A stretch of DNA of 64,000 nucleotides. It comes from DASQZJ01 sp035638775 (GTDB lineage Bacteria; Pseudomonadota; Gammaproteobacteria; UBA5335; SLRW01). The first letter of the stretch is position 1. Each line of letters starts with the position of its first letter. This document shows positions 9,259-17,340 of the stretch, in pieces. The stretch covers positions 62,001 to 126,000 of the forward strand of contig DASQZJ010000061.1 in the NCBI GenBank assembly GCA_035638775.1, written 5' to 3'. The notes beneath the pieces are model-generated. The model saw only the letters and a program-made list of their open reading frames with translations. It was not told the origin of the DNA and made no database searches. The translations under genes were made by a program, and so were the position numbers.

Positions 9259-9633
9259 TCAGTTTGGTTTCAGGTCATCCGTACGCCAGAGCAGGGCCAA
9301 CCAGTACACGGCGAGCGTGGCCACGAACGTCCCCAGAACCGCCCCGAACTGGTCGGGCAGGAACCGCAACGCCAGCACGAACAGCGCGGCCGCGACCAGG
9401 TACTTGATCAGAACGCCCGCGTAAAACGCCCGCAGCAGACGCTTCGCGCCGGCCCCTGGCCCTGGCGCAAACATCTTGACCGCGAATGAAAGCCCCGAAA
9501 CTACGCTAATGCCGCCGCCTGCAAGCGCCGCCACGGCTGTTCTCGGACCGGACGCGGCGAGTCCCGCGCTCGCGCAGACACAGGTCACCGCGCATTGGCC
9601 CAGAAGAACTCTGGAAACGATACCCCGGCCCAT
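9259..9633 (-). CDS. atpI: ATP synthase subunit I (assembly/accessory membrane protein)
   Basis: Small hydrophobic protein thought to assist c-ring assembly and Mg2+ supply in the ATP synthase operon. 124 aa with four predicted membrane helices. The F0F1 subunit I pattern appears as GGGISVVSGLSFAVKMF near residues 38-55 and a C-terminal LAVYWLALLWR. First gene of the operon; its ATG at 9633 has a GGAG ribosome site. Weakly conserved as usual for AtpI, so position is the strongest evidence. Confidence 0.88.
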   Translation of the reverse strand: MGRGIVSRVLLGQCAVTCVCASAGLAASGPRTAVAALAGGGISVVSGLSFAVKMFAPGPGAGAKRLLRAFYAGVLIKYLVAAALFVLALRFLPDQFGAVLGTFVATLAVYWLALLWRTDDLKPN

Positions 9634-9721
9634 GGATTCTCCGTACCCGGCGGGTAATCGGCCGCGCGTCCCCCTGCCGCGCGACGGTTATACCGTGGCG
9701 CCATGCGGCATAGAGCGCGGA

Positions 9722-9750
9722 AGTATATAGACTCGGGTATTCCCGGTCAA
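9722..9750 (-). promoter_or_regulatory. Strong sigma70-type promoter of the atp operon
   Basis: On the minus strand TTGACC (9750-9745) is followed after exactly 17 bases by TATACT (9727-9722), an excellent sigma70 match, about 90 bases upstream of atpI. It lies in the 150-base parB-atpI gap and would drive atpIBEFHAGDC. Confidence 0.75.
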
Positions 9751-9783
9751 CGCGGCGCAGGGTAGGCGATGCGCCCCACGGGA

Positions 9784-10644
9784 TCAATGAATCCGGCCCA
9801 GTATGCCGTCCAGCTCGTCCAGTGAATGGTACTGGATCACGACCCGGCCGCGACCGCCGGTGTCCTTGATGCTGACGCTGGCGCCGAGGCGCTGCGAGAG
9901 GTCGTCCTGGAGGCGCTGGATGTCCGGATCCGGCCGGGGCGTCGACCGCTTGCGGGCCTTGCGGGTCTCCCAGCGGCGCACCAGGTTCTCGGTCTCGCGC
10001 ACCGAGAGCCCGCGCGCCACCACCTCGCGCGCGGCTTCCGACTGCTCCGCGTCCTTCAGCGCGAGCAGGGCGCGCGCATGGCCCATCTCCAGCGCGCCCG
10101 CCTCCACGTGCGCCTTGACCTCGTCGGTCAGCTCGATCAGCCGCAGCAGGTTGCTGACCGCGGCGCGCGAGCGTCCCACGGCGTCGGCAACCTCCTGGTG
10201 GGTCAGGCCGAATTCGTTCTTCAGGCGGTCCAGCGCACGGGCCTCCTCCAGTGGATTGAGGTCCTCGCGCTGGATGTTCTCGATCAGCGCCATCGCCATG
10301 GCCGCCTGCTCGGGCACCTCCCGCACCACCACGGGGATCTCCCGCAGGCCGGCCAGCTGGGCCGCGCGCCAGCGCCGCTCGCCGGCGATCAGCTCGTAGC
10401 CGCCCTCGTCCAGCGGGCGCACCACCACCGGCTGGACCACGCCCTGGGAGCGGATCGAATCGGCCAGCTCGCGCAGCGACTCGGAGTCGAAGTTCTCGCG
10501 CGGCTGGTAGCGGCTGCGCCGGATCACCTCGACGCCGAGATGGCGCAGCGAATCCTGCGTGCCGCCCGGTTGTGCGGGAGCGGTCTCGTCGCCGCCGAGC
10601 AGCGCGTCGAGGCCGCGCCCGAGTCCGCGTTTCTTTGCTGCCAT
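9784..10644 (-). CDS. parB: Chromosome partitioning protein ParB
   Basis: CTP-dependent DNA clamp that loads at parS sites and works with ParA in origin segregation. 286 aa. The N-terminal ParB/Srx domain has SIRSQGVVQPVVVRP and the CTP-binding box GERRWRAAQLAGL (about 90-102). The central part has ENIQREDLNPLEEA and a helix-turn-helix (VADAVGRSRAAVSNLLRLI). The C-terminal dimerization domain ends YHSLDELDGILGRIH. Starts 51 bases after the parA stop. I found no obvious parS copy in this window. Confidence 0.97.
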   Translation of the reverse strand: MAAKKRGLGRGLDALLGGDETAPAQPGGTQDSLRHLGVEVIRRSRYQPRENFDSESLRELADSIRSQGVVQPVVVRPLDEGGYELIAGERRWRAAQLAGLREIPVVVREVPEQAAMAMALIENIQREDLNPLEEARALDRLKNEFGLTHQEVADAVGRSRAAVSNLLRLIELTDEVKAHVEAGALEMGHARALLALKDAEQSEAAREVVARGLSVRETENLVRRWETRKARKRSTPRPDPDIQRLQDDLSQRLGASVSIKDTGGRGRVVIQYHSLDELDGILGRIH

Positions 10645-10695
10645 GTCAGGTACCCGTGTGCCGGACCGCGCCGGTTATTGCCAGTGGGATGCGGG

Positions 10696-11490
10696 TCAAC
10701 GCAGCGCGGCGGCGGGGGCCCGCCGGCCGTCGCGCCGCAGGATCTCTCCCGCCAGGGCCAGGTGCGCCAGGGCGCCGCGGGAGGACCTGTCGTACTGCAG
10801 GGCCGGCATGCCGTAGCTCGGCGCCTCGGCGAGCCGCACGTTGCGCGGGATCACCGTGCGGTAGACCTTGTCCCCGAAGTGCTCGGTCAGCTGTGCCGAC
10901 ACCTCCCCGGAGAGCCTGTTGCGCGGATCGAACATGGTCCGCAGCAGGCCCGCGATGTCCAGGTCCGGATTCACCTGGCGGCGCACCCGGTCGACCGTGT
11001 TGAGCAGCGCCGAGAGGCCCTCCAGGGCGTAGTACTCGCACTGCATCGGGATCAGCAGACCGTCCGCGGCGGCCAGCGCGTTGATGGTCAGCATGTTCAG
11101 CGCCGGCGGACAGTCGATGATGACGTAGTCGAAGTCGTCGCGCACGCCCTGCAGGGCCTGACGCAGCCGGCGCTCCCGGTCGGGCATGCTCATCAGGCTG
11201 ATCTCGGCCGCCGTCAGGTCGCCGTTGCCGGGCAGCACCGCGAACGGATGCGCACCCTCCGTCCAGAGCATCGCCTCGCGGATGGGGTTCTCGCCGAGCA
11301 GCACCTCGCAACCGCTCAGAGCGACGCCGTGCTTGTCGACGCCGCAGCCCATGGTGGCGTTGCCCTGGGGGTCCATGTCGACCAGCAGCACCCCCGTGCG
11401 GGTCGCCGCGAGGGAGGCCGCCAGGTTCACGCTGGTGGTGGTCTTGCCCACGCCACCCTTCTGATTGGCTACGGCGATGATCTTGCCCAT
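10696..11490 (-). CDS. parA: Chromosome partitioning ATPase ParA
   Basis: ATPase of the ParA/Soj family that drives ParB-bound origins apart by binding DNA non-specifically in its ATP form. 264 aa, starting MGKIIAVANQKGGVGKTTTS with the deviant Walker A motif KGGVGKT at 11-17. It also has LLVDMDPQGNATMGCG and IIDCPPALNMLTINAL. Length is typical of chromosomal ParA without an N-terminal HTH. Begins 5 bases after the rsmG stop, so the two are surely co-transcribed. Confidence 0.97.
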   Translation of the reverse strand: MGKIIAVANQKGGVGKTTTSVNLAASLAATRTGVLLVDMDPQGNATMGCGVDKHGVALSGCEVLLGENPIREAMLWTEGAHPFAVLPGNGDLTAAEISLMSMPDRERRLRQALQGVRDDFDYVIIDCPPALNMLTINALAAADGLLIPMQCEYYALEGLSALLNTVDRVRRQVNPDLDIAGLLRTMFDPRNRLSGEVSAQLTEHFGDKVYRTVIPRNVRLAEAPSYGMPALQYDRSSRGALAHLALAGEILRRDGRRAPAAALR

Positions 11491-11495
11491 CGGCT

Positions 11496-12164
11496 TCAGG
11501 TCCGTCCTGCGCGGCCGGCGACACGCTGCCGCTTCAGTTCCACCACGTGGCGCTGCGCCCCGAGGCCGGGGACCTGCACCGAGTGTATGCCGGCCGCCTC
11601 CCAGCCGTCGGGAACCGCGGCCAGCTCGCGTTCCGGCCGACTGCCCTTCATGGCAAGGAACACGCCGTCTTCGGCCAGCAGCGGAGCCGACAGCTCGAGC
11701 ATCTGATCCAGCGTGGAGAAGGCCCGGCTGATCACGGTATCAAAGCTTCGCTGCGCGGGGTAGTCCTCGACCCGCGCCTGCACCGCGCTCGCGTTGGCGA
11801 TCTCCAGCGCCAGCAACACGTGGCGCAGGAAGCGCACGCGCTTGCCGTTGCTGTCGAGCAGCACCACTTCCAGGTCGGGGCGCGCGATGGCCAGGACCAG
11901 CCCGGGCAGGCCGGCGCCGCTGCCCACGTCGAGCAGGCGGCCCGGCCGGACCCACGGCAGCACGGCCAGGCTGTCGAGCAGGTGCCGCGGCACCATGTCG
12001 ACGGGATCGCGAACCGCGGTCAGGTTGAATGCCCGGTTCCAGCGGGCGAGCTCCAGGAGATAGTCGACCAGCGCCTCGCGCCGGGCTTTCGCCAGGGTCG
12101 CATGCATGCGATCCAGGCCCCGCGCCAGCAGCGCGTCGAGAGGCTCACGGGGGGGTGTGCTCAT
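11496..12164 (-). CDS. rsmG: 16S rRNA (guanine527-N7)-methyltransferase
   Basis: SAM-dependent methyltransferase that makes m7G527 in 16S rRNA. The RsmG signature WNRAFNLTAVRDP is followed by RHLLDSLAVLPW, then the SAM motif LLDVGSGAGLPGLVLAI and the late motif TVISRAFSTLDQMLEL. I prefer the ATG at 12164 (222 aa, MSTPPREP) over the ATG at 12182 because even the shorter form has a longer N-terminus than E. coli RsmG; neither start has a strong ribosome site. In many relatives mnmG lies directly upstream; here a diguanylate cyclase does. Confidence 0.95.
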   Translation of the reverse strand: MSTPPREPLDALLARGLDRMHATLAKARREALVDYLLELARWNRAFNLTAVRDPVDMVPRHLLDSLAVLPWVRPGRLLDVGSGAGLPGLVLAIARPDLEVVLLDSNGKRVRFLRHVLLALEIANASAVQARVEDYPAQRSFDTVISRAFSTLDQMLELSAPLLAEDGVFLAMKGSRPERELAAVPDGWEAAGIHSVQVPGLGAQRHVVELKRQRVAGRAGRT

Positions 12165-12215
12165 GGCGGGATTCTGCCACATGCCGGGCGGTCGCGACCG
12201 CCGCCCGGGAGGGGG

Positions 12216-13316
12216 TCAGCCGGCCGCGATCCGGTCGGCGCCGGCATAGACGGTGACCCGGTTCTTGCCGGCCTGCTTGCTGGCGTACATGGCGCGGTCA
12301 GCCTTGTTGATCAGGTCCAGCACGGAGGTTCCGTGGGCCGGGTAGCTGGCGATGCCGATGCTCAGGCCGACGGTCACCTGGACGCTGCCCGGCGGCAGCG
12401 TCACGCTGCGGCCGACCAGATGCTCCCGGATGCGCTCGGCGAGCCGCATCGCCCCCCGGCTGTCGGTCTCCGGCAGGAACGCCGCGAACTCGTCGCCGCC
12501 ATAGCGGGCGAAGACGTCGCTCGCGCGCAGGTTCCGCCGGACCGTATCGGCGATGGTCGAGATCAGGGCGTTGCCGGTCTCGTGGCCGTACCGGTCGTTG
12601 ATTTGCTTGAGGTCGTCCGCGTCGAGCATCAGCACCGAGAAGGGCGTGGACTTGCGCAGGGCCTGGGCATAGAGCTTGTCGGCGATGGCGATGAAGGTGC
12701 GCATGTTGTACAGGCCCGTCAGGTGGTCGGTGCGGGCCAGCTCGCGCAGGCGCCGGTTGGCAAAGTGGATGTCGTCGGCCAGCATCGTGGTGAGGTAGGC
12801 CACCAGCAGGAAGGGCACGAGGCGCGAGGCGGTGCTGACCAGCTGCGCGCTGCCGAACGCGGCGAGACCGTGCTGGGTCACGTCCAGGTACAGGTAGCAG
12901 GCGGAGATCATCGCCACTTCCAGCAGCGTGGCCAGCTTGCCCAGGGTGAGCGCGCTGATCACGATCACCAGCAGGTACATGTTCAGCAGCGGGCTGTCCG
13001 CCCGGCCGGTGTACCACAGCACCCAGGTGGTGAAGCCGATCATCACCCAGGTCTCCACCGCCAGCTTCCAGCGCCGGCTGATGCGGAAGGAGTTCAGGTA
13101 GTGGAAGCCGGCGACGAATGTCCCGAAGGCGGCCGAACCTGCCAGCAGCAGCGTGCGCACATGCGCGCCGGGCTGCGCCACCAGCAGGTAGAACAGGATC
13201 AGCAGCAGCAGCAGCCACTCGATCTCGGATACGGTGCGCGCGAAGCCCCGCAGTTGCAGCGCGTCGGTATCCCAGCCCGCGGGCTCTGCCGGAGGTTTTC
13301 TGCCCCGTGTGATCAA
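12216..13316 (-). CDS. Membrane diguanylate cyclase (GGDEF domain)
   Basis: Predicted to make cyclic di-GMP. 366 aa. About five or six membrane helices fill residues 32-180, forming a sensor without a recognised extracytoplasmic domain. A GGDEF domain follows (about 195-360) with an intact active site GGDEF at 273-277. A product-inhibition I-site RASD lies at 264-267, the required five residues upstream, so the enzyme should be active and feedback-inhibited (family knowledge). Start is a TTG at 13316 with GGGGAG about 11 bases upstream; no in-frame ATG exists until residue 92. Signal sensed is unknown. Stands between rsmG and the catabolic cluster. Confidence 0.88.
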   Translation of the reverse strand: MITRGRKPPAEPAGWDTDALQLRGFARTVSEIEWLLLLLILFYLLVAQPGAHVRTLLLAGSAAFGTFVAGFHYLNSFRISRRWKLAVETWVMIGFTTWVLWYTGRADSPLLNMYLLVIVISALTLGKLATLLEVAMISACYLYLDVTQHGLAAFGSAQLVSTASRLVPFLLVAYLTTMLADDIHFANRRLRELARTDHLTGLYNMRTFIAIADKLYAQALRKSTPFSVLMLDADDLKQINDRYGHETGNALISTIADTVRRNLRASDVFARYGGDEFAAFLPETDSRGAMRLAERIREHLVGRSVTLPPGSVQVTVGLSIGIASYPAHGTSVLDLINKADRAMYASKQAGKNRVTVYAGADRIAAG

Positions 13317-13471
13317 TGCGGTTCACGCTCCCCGTTGCTCCGGCGACCTCCCTGCAGCCTGTCACGGGCGCGTGACGGACGCGTGTCCCGCGGGTGCCGC
13401 CCCGGGCCGGCGCGCGCGACGGAACCGGCGTCGGTCGCGTATCTCACGTCATGTTATTTCCGACACAAGCC

Positions 13472-13495
13472 GGGCCGTGCGACATGGCACGGCCC
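13472..13495 (-). terminator. Terminator-like hairpin downstream of the catabolic cluster
   Basis: Perfect 9-base stem GGGCCGTGC / GCACGGCCC with a 6-base loop, 65 bases past the stop of the aldo/keto reductase gene. There is no clear T run on the minus strand, so it may be a weak or Rho-assisted terminator. Confidence 0.45.
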
Positions 13496-13559
13496 CGCTT
13501 CCACTTGATACCGCAACCGCTCTCCCGGCTCAACCGCCCCGGTGTCGCGAGAGCCGCTC

Positions 13560-14387
13560 TCAGGGCCGGTCCCAGGCCGGCGCCAGGCCGGGGTCGACCA
13601 TCCGCCCGTCGCCCTGCAGTTCGCCGTCGATCCGCCGCATGTCGGCATCCGGGAGCTCGAAGTCGAAGATGTCCAGGTTGGCGCGGGCGTTGGACTCCCG
13701 GCGCGTGCGCGGGACGGCCGCCACGCCCTGCTGCATCAGCCAGCGCAGCGCGACCTGCGCCTCGTTCTTGCCATGGCGCCGACCGATCTCCGCGAGCACG
13801 GCGTTGCCGACCACCCGCCCCTGCGCCAGCGGGCAGTACGCGGTCAGGAACATTCCGGCCTCGCGCACCTGCCGCAGCACCTCGCGCTGGCTCAGGAACA
13901 CGTGGTACTCGACCTGGTTGGTCAGCAGCGTGCCCCGGCCGCAATGCTCCAGCGCCTGCCGCAGCAGCGCATTGGGGAAATTGCTCACGCCGATGTCGCG
14001 GGCCCGCCCGTCGCGGCGCACCTCCTGCAGCGCGTCCAGGGTTTCCGACAGCGGCACCTCCGGATTGGGCCAGTGCAGCAGCAGCAGGTCGACCTGATCC
14101 ATGTCCAGGCGCTCCAGGCTGCGGTCCACCGAGGCCTGCAGGTCGCCGTCACGGAAACGGTCCGGCCAGACCTTGGTGGTCAGGAACACGTCTTCGCGCG
14201 CCACGGCCGATTCGGCGATGGCACGGCCCACCGCCTCCTCGTTGCCGTACATCTGCGCGGTGTCGATGTGACGGTAGCCCATGTCCAGGACCGCGCGGAC
14301 CATGCGGTAGGCATCCGCGGAGTCCAGCCGGAAGGTGCCGAATCCCAGCGCCGGGATCCGCCGGCTGCCGGCCTCGATGTATTTCAT
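13560..14387 (-). CDS. Aldo/keto reductase (DkgB-like)
   Basis: NADPH-dependent carbonyl reductase with the (beta/alpha)8 fold. 275 aa, starting MKYIEAGSRRIPALGFGTFR. The catalytic tetrad is visible: Asp and Tyr in YRHIDTAQMYGNE, Lys in VFLTTKVWPD and His in LLLLHWPNP. The cofactor segment AVPRTRRESNARANLD replaces the usual IPKS motif but is similar in place. Closest known group is 2,5-diketo-D-gluconate reductase B and related broad-specificity reductases; true substrate unknown. Start chosen at 14387 from the conserved N-terminus. Last gene of the minus-strand catabolic run. Confidence 0.9.
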   Translation of the reverse strand: MKYIEAGSRRIPALGFGTFRLDSADAYRMVRAVLDMGYRHIDTAQMYGNEEAVGRAIAESAVAREDVFLTTKVWPDRFRDGDLQASVDRSLERLDMDQVDLLLLHWPNPEVPLSETLDALQEVRRDGRARDIGVSNFPNALLRQALEHCGRGTLLTNQVEYHVFLSQREVLRQVREAGMFLTAYCPLAQGRVVGNAVLAEIGRRHGKNEAQVALRWLMQQGVAAVPRTRRESNARANLDIFDFELPDADMRRIDGELQGDGRMVDPGLAPAWDRP

Positions 14388-14503
14388 GCGGCTGCTCCTC
14401 TGTGACCATGCGGAGCGAGGGCGCGACGGGCGGGACCGTGCCGGGGAGCGGGGAGACGGTGGCGGGCCGTTCGGGCCCCGGGCCCGGAGCGCGGGACGGG
14501 GTT

Positions 14504-15523
14504 TCAGCCGGCTCCGGCGGCCCGCGTCCACCAGTGCTGTGCCGAGCGTCGCGGCCGGAAGTGCTCCGGTCGCTCGCGCAGGCGCCGCGTCTCCAGCCAG
14601 AGCCGCTTCAGGTGACGCTTGCGATGCGGCTCCGGGTGGTCCTCGTAGGCCGTGCGCCCGTGCAGCACATGGTAGTTGTTGATGAACTGCATGTCTCCCG
14701 GGCGGAAATCCATGTAGACGTTGAAATCCGGGTCCGCGGTGAGCGCGTCGACCAGGTCGAAGGCCTCGCGCACCGCGCCCGGCAGGCGCGGCGCATCCGG
14801 GTGGCGCATCGCCGACTCGATGTAGGGACGGATGTAGCGCACGAACAGGCGGTCCCCCTGGCGGGTGAACACCGGCACGAAGTAGAACGGACGGCTTCCG
14901 GACGCTTCCTCGCCACGGTAGTCGTAGGGCATCGCCCGGTACAGCAGCGCGGCCAGGTCGGGGCGCCGCCGGACCATCTCGTTGTGCACCGCCACCGCGT
15001 TGGCGATGGTGCTGGTGCCGCCGCTGCGCGCCTGGCGCAGGCACAGCAGGCCGACCAGGTCGGAGCCGTCGGAATGATAGGGCAGCGGCACCCCGCCCAG
15101 CTCGTAGCCACGGGCCTCGGGGTCCCCGGGCTTGCGCCCGTGATCGGTCACGTCCCCCAGCAGATGGCCATGGCGGTTCTGCGGCCAGGGCCGGCCGAGG
15201 TGCGTACCGATGCCCCAGTAGACCATCGAGGCTTCCTCCTCGCCCCAGCGGTCGACCGGCAGCCCGCGCAGCAAGGCGAAGCCGCGACCGTCGATCAGCT
15301 CTTCCTCGAGCCGCGCCAGTCGCGGCCCCAGGATCGGCAGCGGGAAATCCTCCCGGGTCACCTGGAGCACGTCGTTCCGGCGCCCGCGGGCATGTGCCAG
15401 GGCCGCCTCGAGCTCGCCGAGCTCGGCATCGGACAGCTCCCAGATCCACTCGTCACTCGCCGCGACGTCGTCCGCCCGCCATTCCGCGTGCCGCTCCAGC
15501 GGCTCCAGCTCTTCCGGCGTCAT
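14504..15523 (-). CDS. TauD/TfdA-family Fe(II)/2-oxoglutarate-dependent dioxygenase
   Basis: Predicted non-haem iron dioxygenase that hydroxylates a small organic substrate with 2-oxoglutarate as co-substrate. 339 aa. The metal HxD motif is PYHSDGSD (His150, Asp152), and the distal His/Arg region is PHRKRHLKRLWLE near 300-312. GFALLRGLPVDRW (81-93) is a common TauD-superfamily entry motif. It has the extra acidic N-terminus seen in clavaminate-synthase-like bacterial homologues. Substrate cannot be told from sequence. Sits 25 bases downstream of the amidohydrolase, suggesting sequential action. Confidence 0.85.
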   Translation of the reverse strand: MTPEELEPLERHAEWRADDVAASDEWIWELSDAELGELEAALAHARGRRNDVLQVTREDFPLPILGPRLARLEEELIDGRGFALLRGLPVDRWGEEEASMVYWGIGTHLGRPWPQNRHGHLLGDVTDHGRKPGDPEARGYELGGVPLPYHSDGSDLVGLLCLRQARSGGTSTIANAVAVHNEMVRRRPDLAALLYRAMPYDYRGEEASGSRPFYFVPVFTRQGDRLFVRYIRPYIESAMRHPDAPRLPGAVREAFDLVDALTADPDFNVYMDFRPGDMQFINNYHVLHGRTAYEDHPEPHRKRHLKRLWLETRRLRERPEHFRPRRSAQHWWTRAAGAG

Positions 15524-15548
15524 CTCGCCCCCTCCGGTTCCGATCGTC

Positions 15549-17279
15549 TCAGGCGGCGGCCGGAGACGGCCGGCCCCCCCGCACCACCCGCCCGGGCAAT
15601 GCCCCCGTGGAGCGCCCGTCGCGGTAGGTGACCTCGCCGCCGACCACGGTCGCCACGTAGCCGTCGGCCTCCTGCAGCAGGCGGCGGCCGCCGGTGGGCA
15701 GGTCGTAGGCCATGCGCGGCGGATGCAGCCGCAGCCGCTGGAAGTCGACCAGGTTGATGTCGGCCTTCATCCCCCGGGCGAGCAGGCCCCGGTCCAGCAG
15801 GCCCACTGCCTCGGCCGTGGCGCGCGTCTGGCTGCGCACGATCCAGGACAGCTCCAGGCGCTCGCCGCGGTTCCGGTCCCGGCCCCAGTGGGTGAGCATG
15901 TAGGTCGGGAAGCTGGCGTCGCAGATGGCGCCCACGTGGGCGCCGCCGTCCCCCAGGCCCAGCACCGTGTCCCGGTGCAGCATCATCCGGCGGGCATTGT
16001 CGAGATTGAACTCGGTGTAGTTGAACAGCGGGAAGTACAGCAGCTCCCGGCCGTCGCGCTCGAGCAGGAGATCGTAGGCCAGCTCTTCGGGCCGGCGTCC
16101 CTCGCGCTGCGCCCGCGCCGCGACGCTCCGCTCCGGCGGCGGCTCGTAGTCGGGCGGATCGCCCAGCTGGAACAGCTTCTGCCAGCTGCCGGTGATGTAG
16201 CGCACCATCGGGTTGTCGGTGGCGGGCTCCTCGGCCAGCAGGCGCTCCCGGAAGGCGGGATCGCGCATCGTGCGCACCTTCTCCTCCAGCGGCAGCCGTG
16301 CGATGGCCCGGTACGACGGATGGGCCATGAAGGGGTTCAGCGATCCCTGCAGCCCGAGCAGGGTGCCGATGGGACGGCCGCAGACCTGCCCCTTCATCGG
16401 CAGCCCGGCGTCGGAGGCGGCCTCGATCCGTTCCAGCAGCTCGCGCCACATGTCCGGCTTCGCGTCGGCCTGGGACAGGGAAATGCTCAGCGGGCGACCG
16501 GAGCGTTCGACCATCCGGCGGAAGATCCCGAACTCGCCGTCGAGATCCCGGAAGTCGGAGATCACCTGCAGCACCCCCCGCCCGGTCGCGCCGATGGCGT
16601 CCGCGATCCCGGTGAGCTCGTCCTCCGCCGCGGTGAGGGTCGGCGTGGGAGCGCCGCGGCTGGTGCGGTGGCGCACCGTTCGCGAGGAGGAGAAGCCCAG
16701 GGCGCCGTCGCGCATCGCGCCGGCGGCCAGGCGGCCCATGGTTTCGATCTCTTCCGGCGTGGCGGCCTCCCCCTCCGCGCCGCGCTCGCCCATCACGTAG
16801 ACGCGCAGGGCGCCGTGCGGCAACTGCGCGCACAGGTCGATGTCGTGCGGCCGCCGGTCCAGGGCGTCGAGGTAGTCGCCGAAGCTCTCCCATTCCCAGG
16901 ACAGCCCCTCGTGCAGGGCTGCGCCCGGGATGTCCTCGACGCCTTCCATCAGCTCGATCAGCAGGTCGTGGTGGGAGCGCTGCACCGGCGCGAAGCCGAC
17001 CCCGCAGTTGCCCATCACGGCGGTGGTCACCCCGTTGCAGGAGGATGGCGCGAGCCGCTGGTCCCAGGTCGCCTGGCCATCGTAATGCGTGTGGATGTCG
17101 ACGAAGCCCGGCGTGACCAGCAGGCCGGCGGCGTCGAGCTCCTCGCGTCCCCGCTGCGGCACCCTGCCGACCGCGGCGATCTTCCCGCCACTCACGGCTA
17201 CGTCCGCGGTGAAGGGCTCGCCGCCGGAGCCGTCCACCACGGTGCCGCCTCGGATCACCAGGTCGCAGTCGTACGCCAT
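15549..17279 (-). CDS. N-acyl-D-amino-acid deacylase-like amidohydrolase
   Basis: Zinc hydrolase of the amidohydrolase-3 / D-aminoacylase family. 576 aa. Motifs: PGFVDIHTHYDGQ with metal ligands His63 and His65; GNCGVGFAP with the bridging Cys92; LGLGDGGAHVGAICDASFPTY near 430-450; and C-terminal ADINLVDFQRL. Known members remove N-acyl groups from D-amino acids or open cyclic amides. The exact substrate is not predictable and many homologues are misnamed. It heads a probable sub-operon with the dioxygenase and reductase, preceded by an inverted repeat at 17297-17320. Confidence 0.85.
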   Translation of the reverse strand: MAYDCDLVIRGGTVVDGSGGEPFTADVAVSGGKIAAVGRVPQRGREELDAAGLLVTPGFVDIHTHYDGQATWDQRLAPSSCNGVTTAVMGNCGVGFAPVQRSHHDLLIELMEGVEDIPGAALHEGLSWEWESFGDYLDALDRRPHDIDLCAQLPHGALRVYVMGERGAEGEAATPEEIETMGRLAAGAMRDGALGFSSSRTVRHRTSRGAPTPTLTAAEDELTGIADAIGATGRGVLQVISDFRDLDGEFGIFRRMVERSGRPLSISLSQADAKPDMWRELLERIEAASDAGLPMKGQVCGRPIGTLLGLQGSLNPFMAHPSYRAIARLPLEEKVRTMRDPAFRERLLAEEPATDNPMVRYITGSWQKLFQLGDPPDYEPPPERSVAARAQREGRRPEELAYDLLLERDGRELLYFPLFNYTEFNLDNARRMMLHRDTVLGLGDGGAHVGAICDASFPTYMLTHWGRDRNRGERLELSWIVRSQTRATAEAVGLLDRGLLARGMKADINLVDFQRLRLHPPRMAYDLPTGGRRLLQEADGYVATVVGGEVTYRDGRSTGALPGRVVRGGRPSPAAA

Positions 17280-17296
17280 GGCGCACCCCCTCGGTT

Positions 17297-17340
17297 CGTT
17301 AGTACCTCTAACTACTAACGCCGGCCGTGGTCGGCGTCAA
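17297..17340 (-). promoter_or_regulatory. Promoter with overlapping inverted-repeat operator before the amidohydrolase gene
   Basis: Arms CGTTAGTA (17297-17304) and TACTAACG (17313-17320) form a perfect 8-base inverted repeat with an 8-base spacer; an inner GTTAG/CTAAC pair also exists. On the minus strand a -35-like TTGACG (17340-17335) lies 17 bases before TAGTAG (17317-17312) inside the repeat. A repressor bound here would cover the -10. The MarR protein encoded at 20698-21186 is the obvious candidate (inference). Confidence 0.55.

Noticed and set aside
9784..10644. parS site near parB
   Set aside because: I looked for TGTTTCACGTGAAACA-like sequence around parAB and elsewhere and found only scattered CACGTG or GTTTCAC fragments, none a convincing site.
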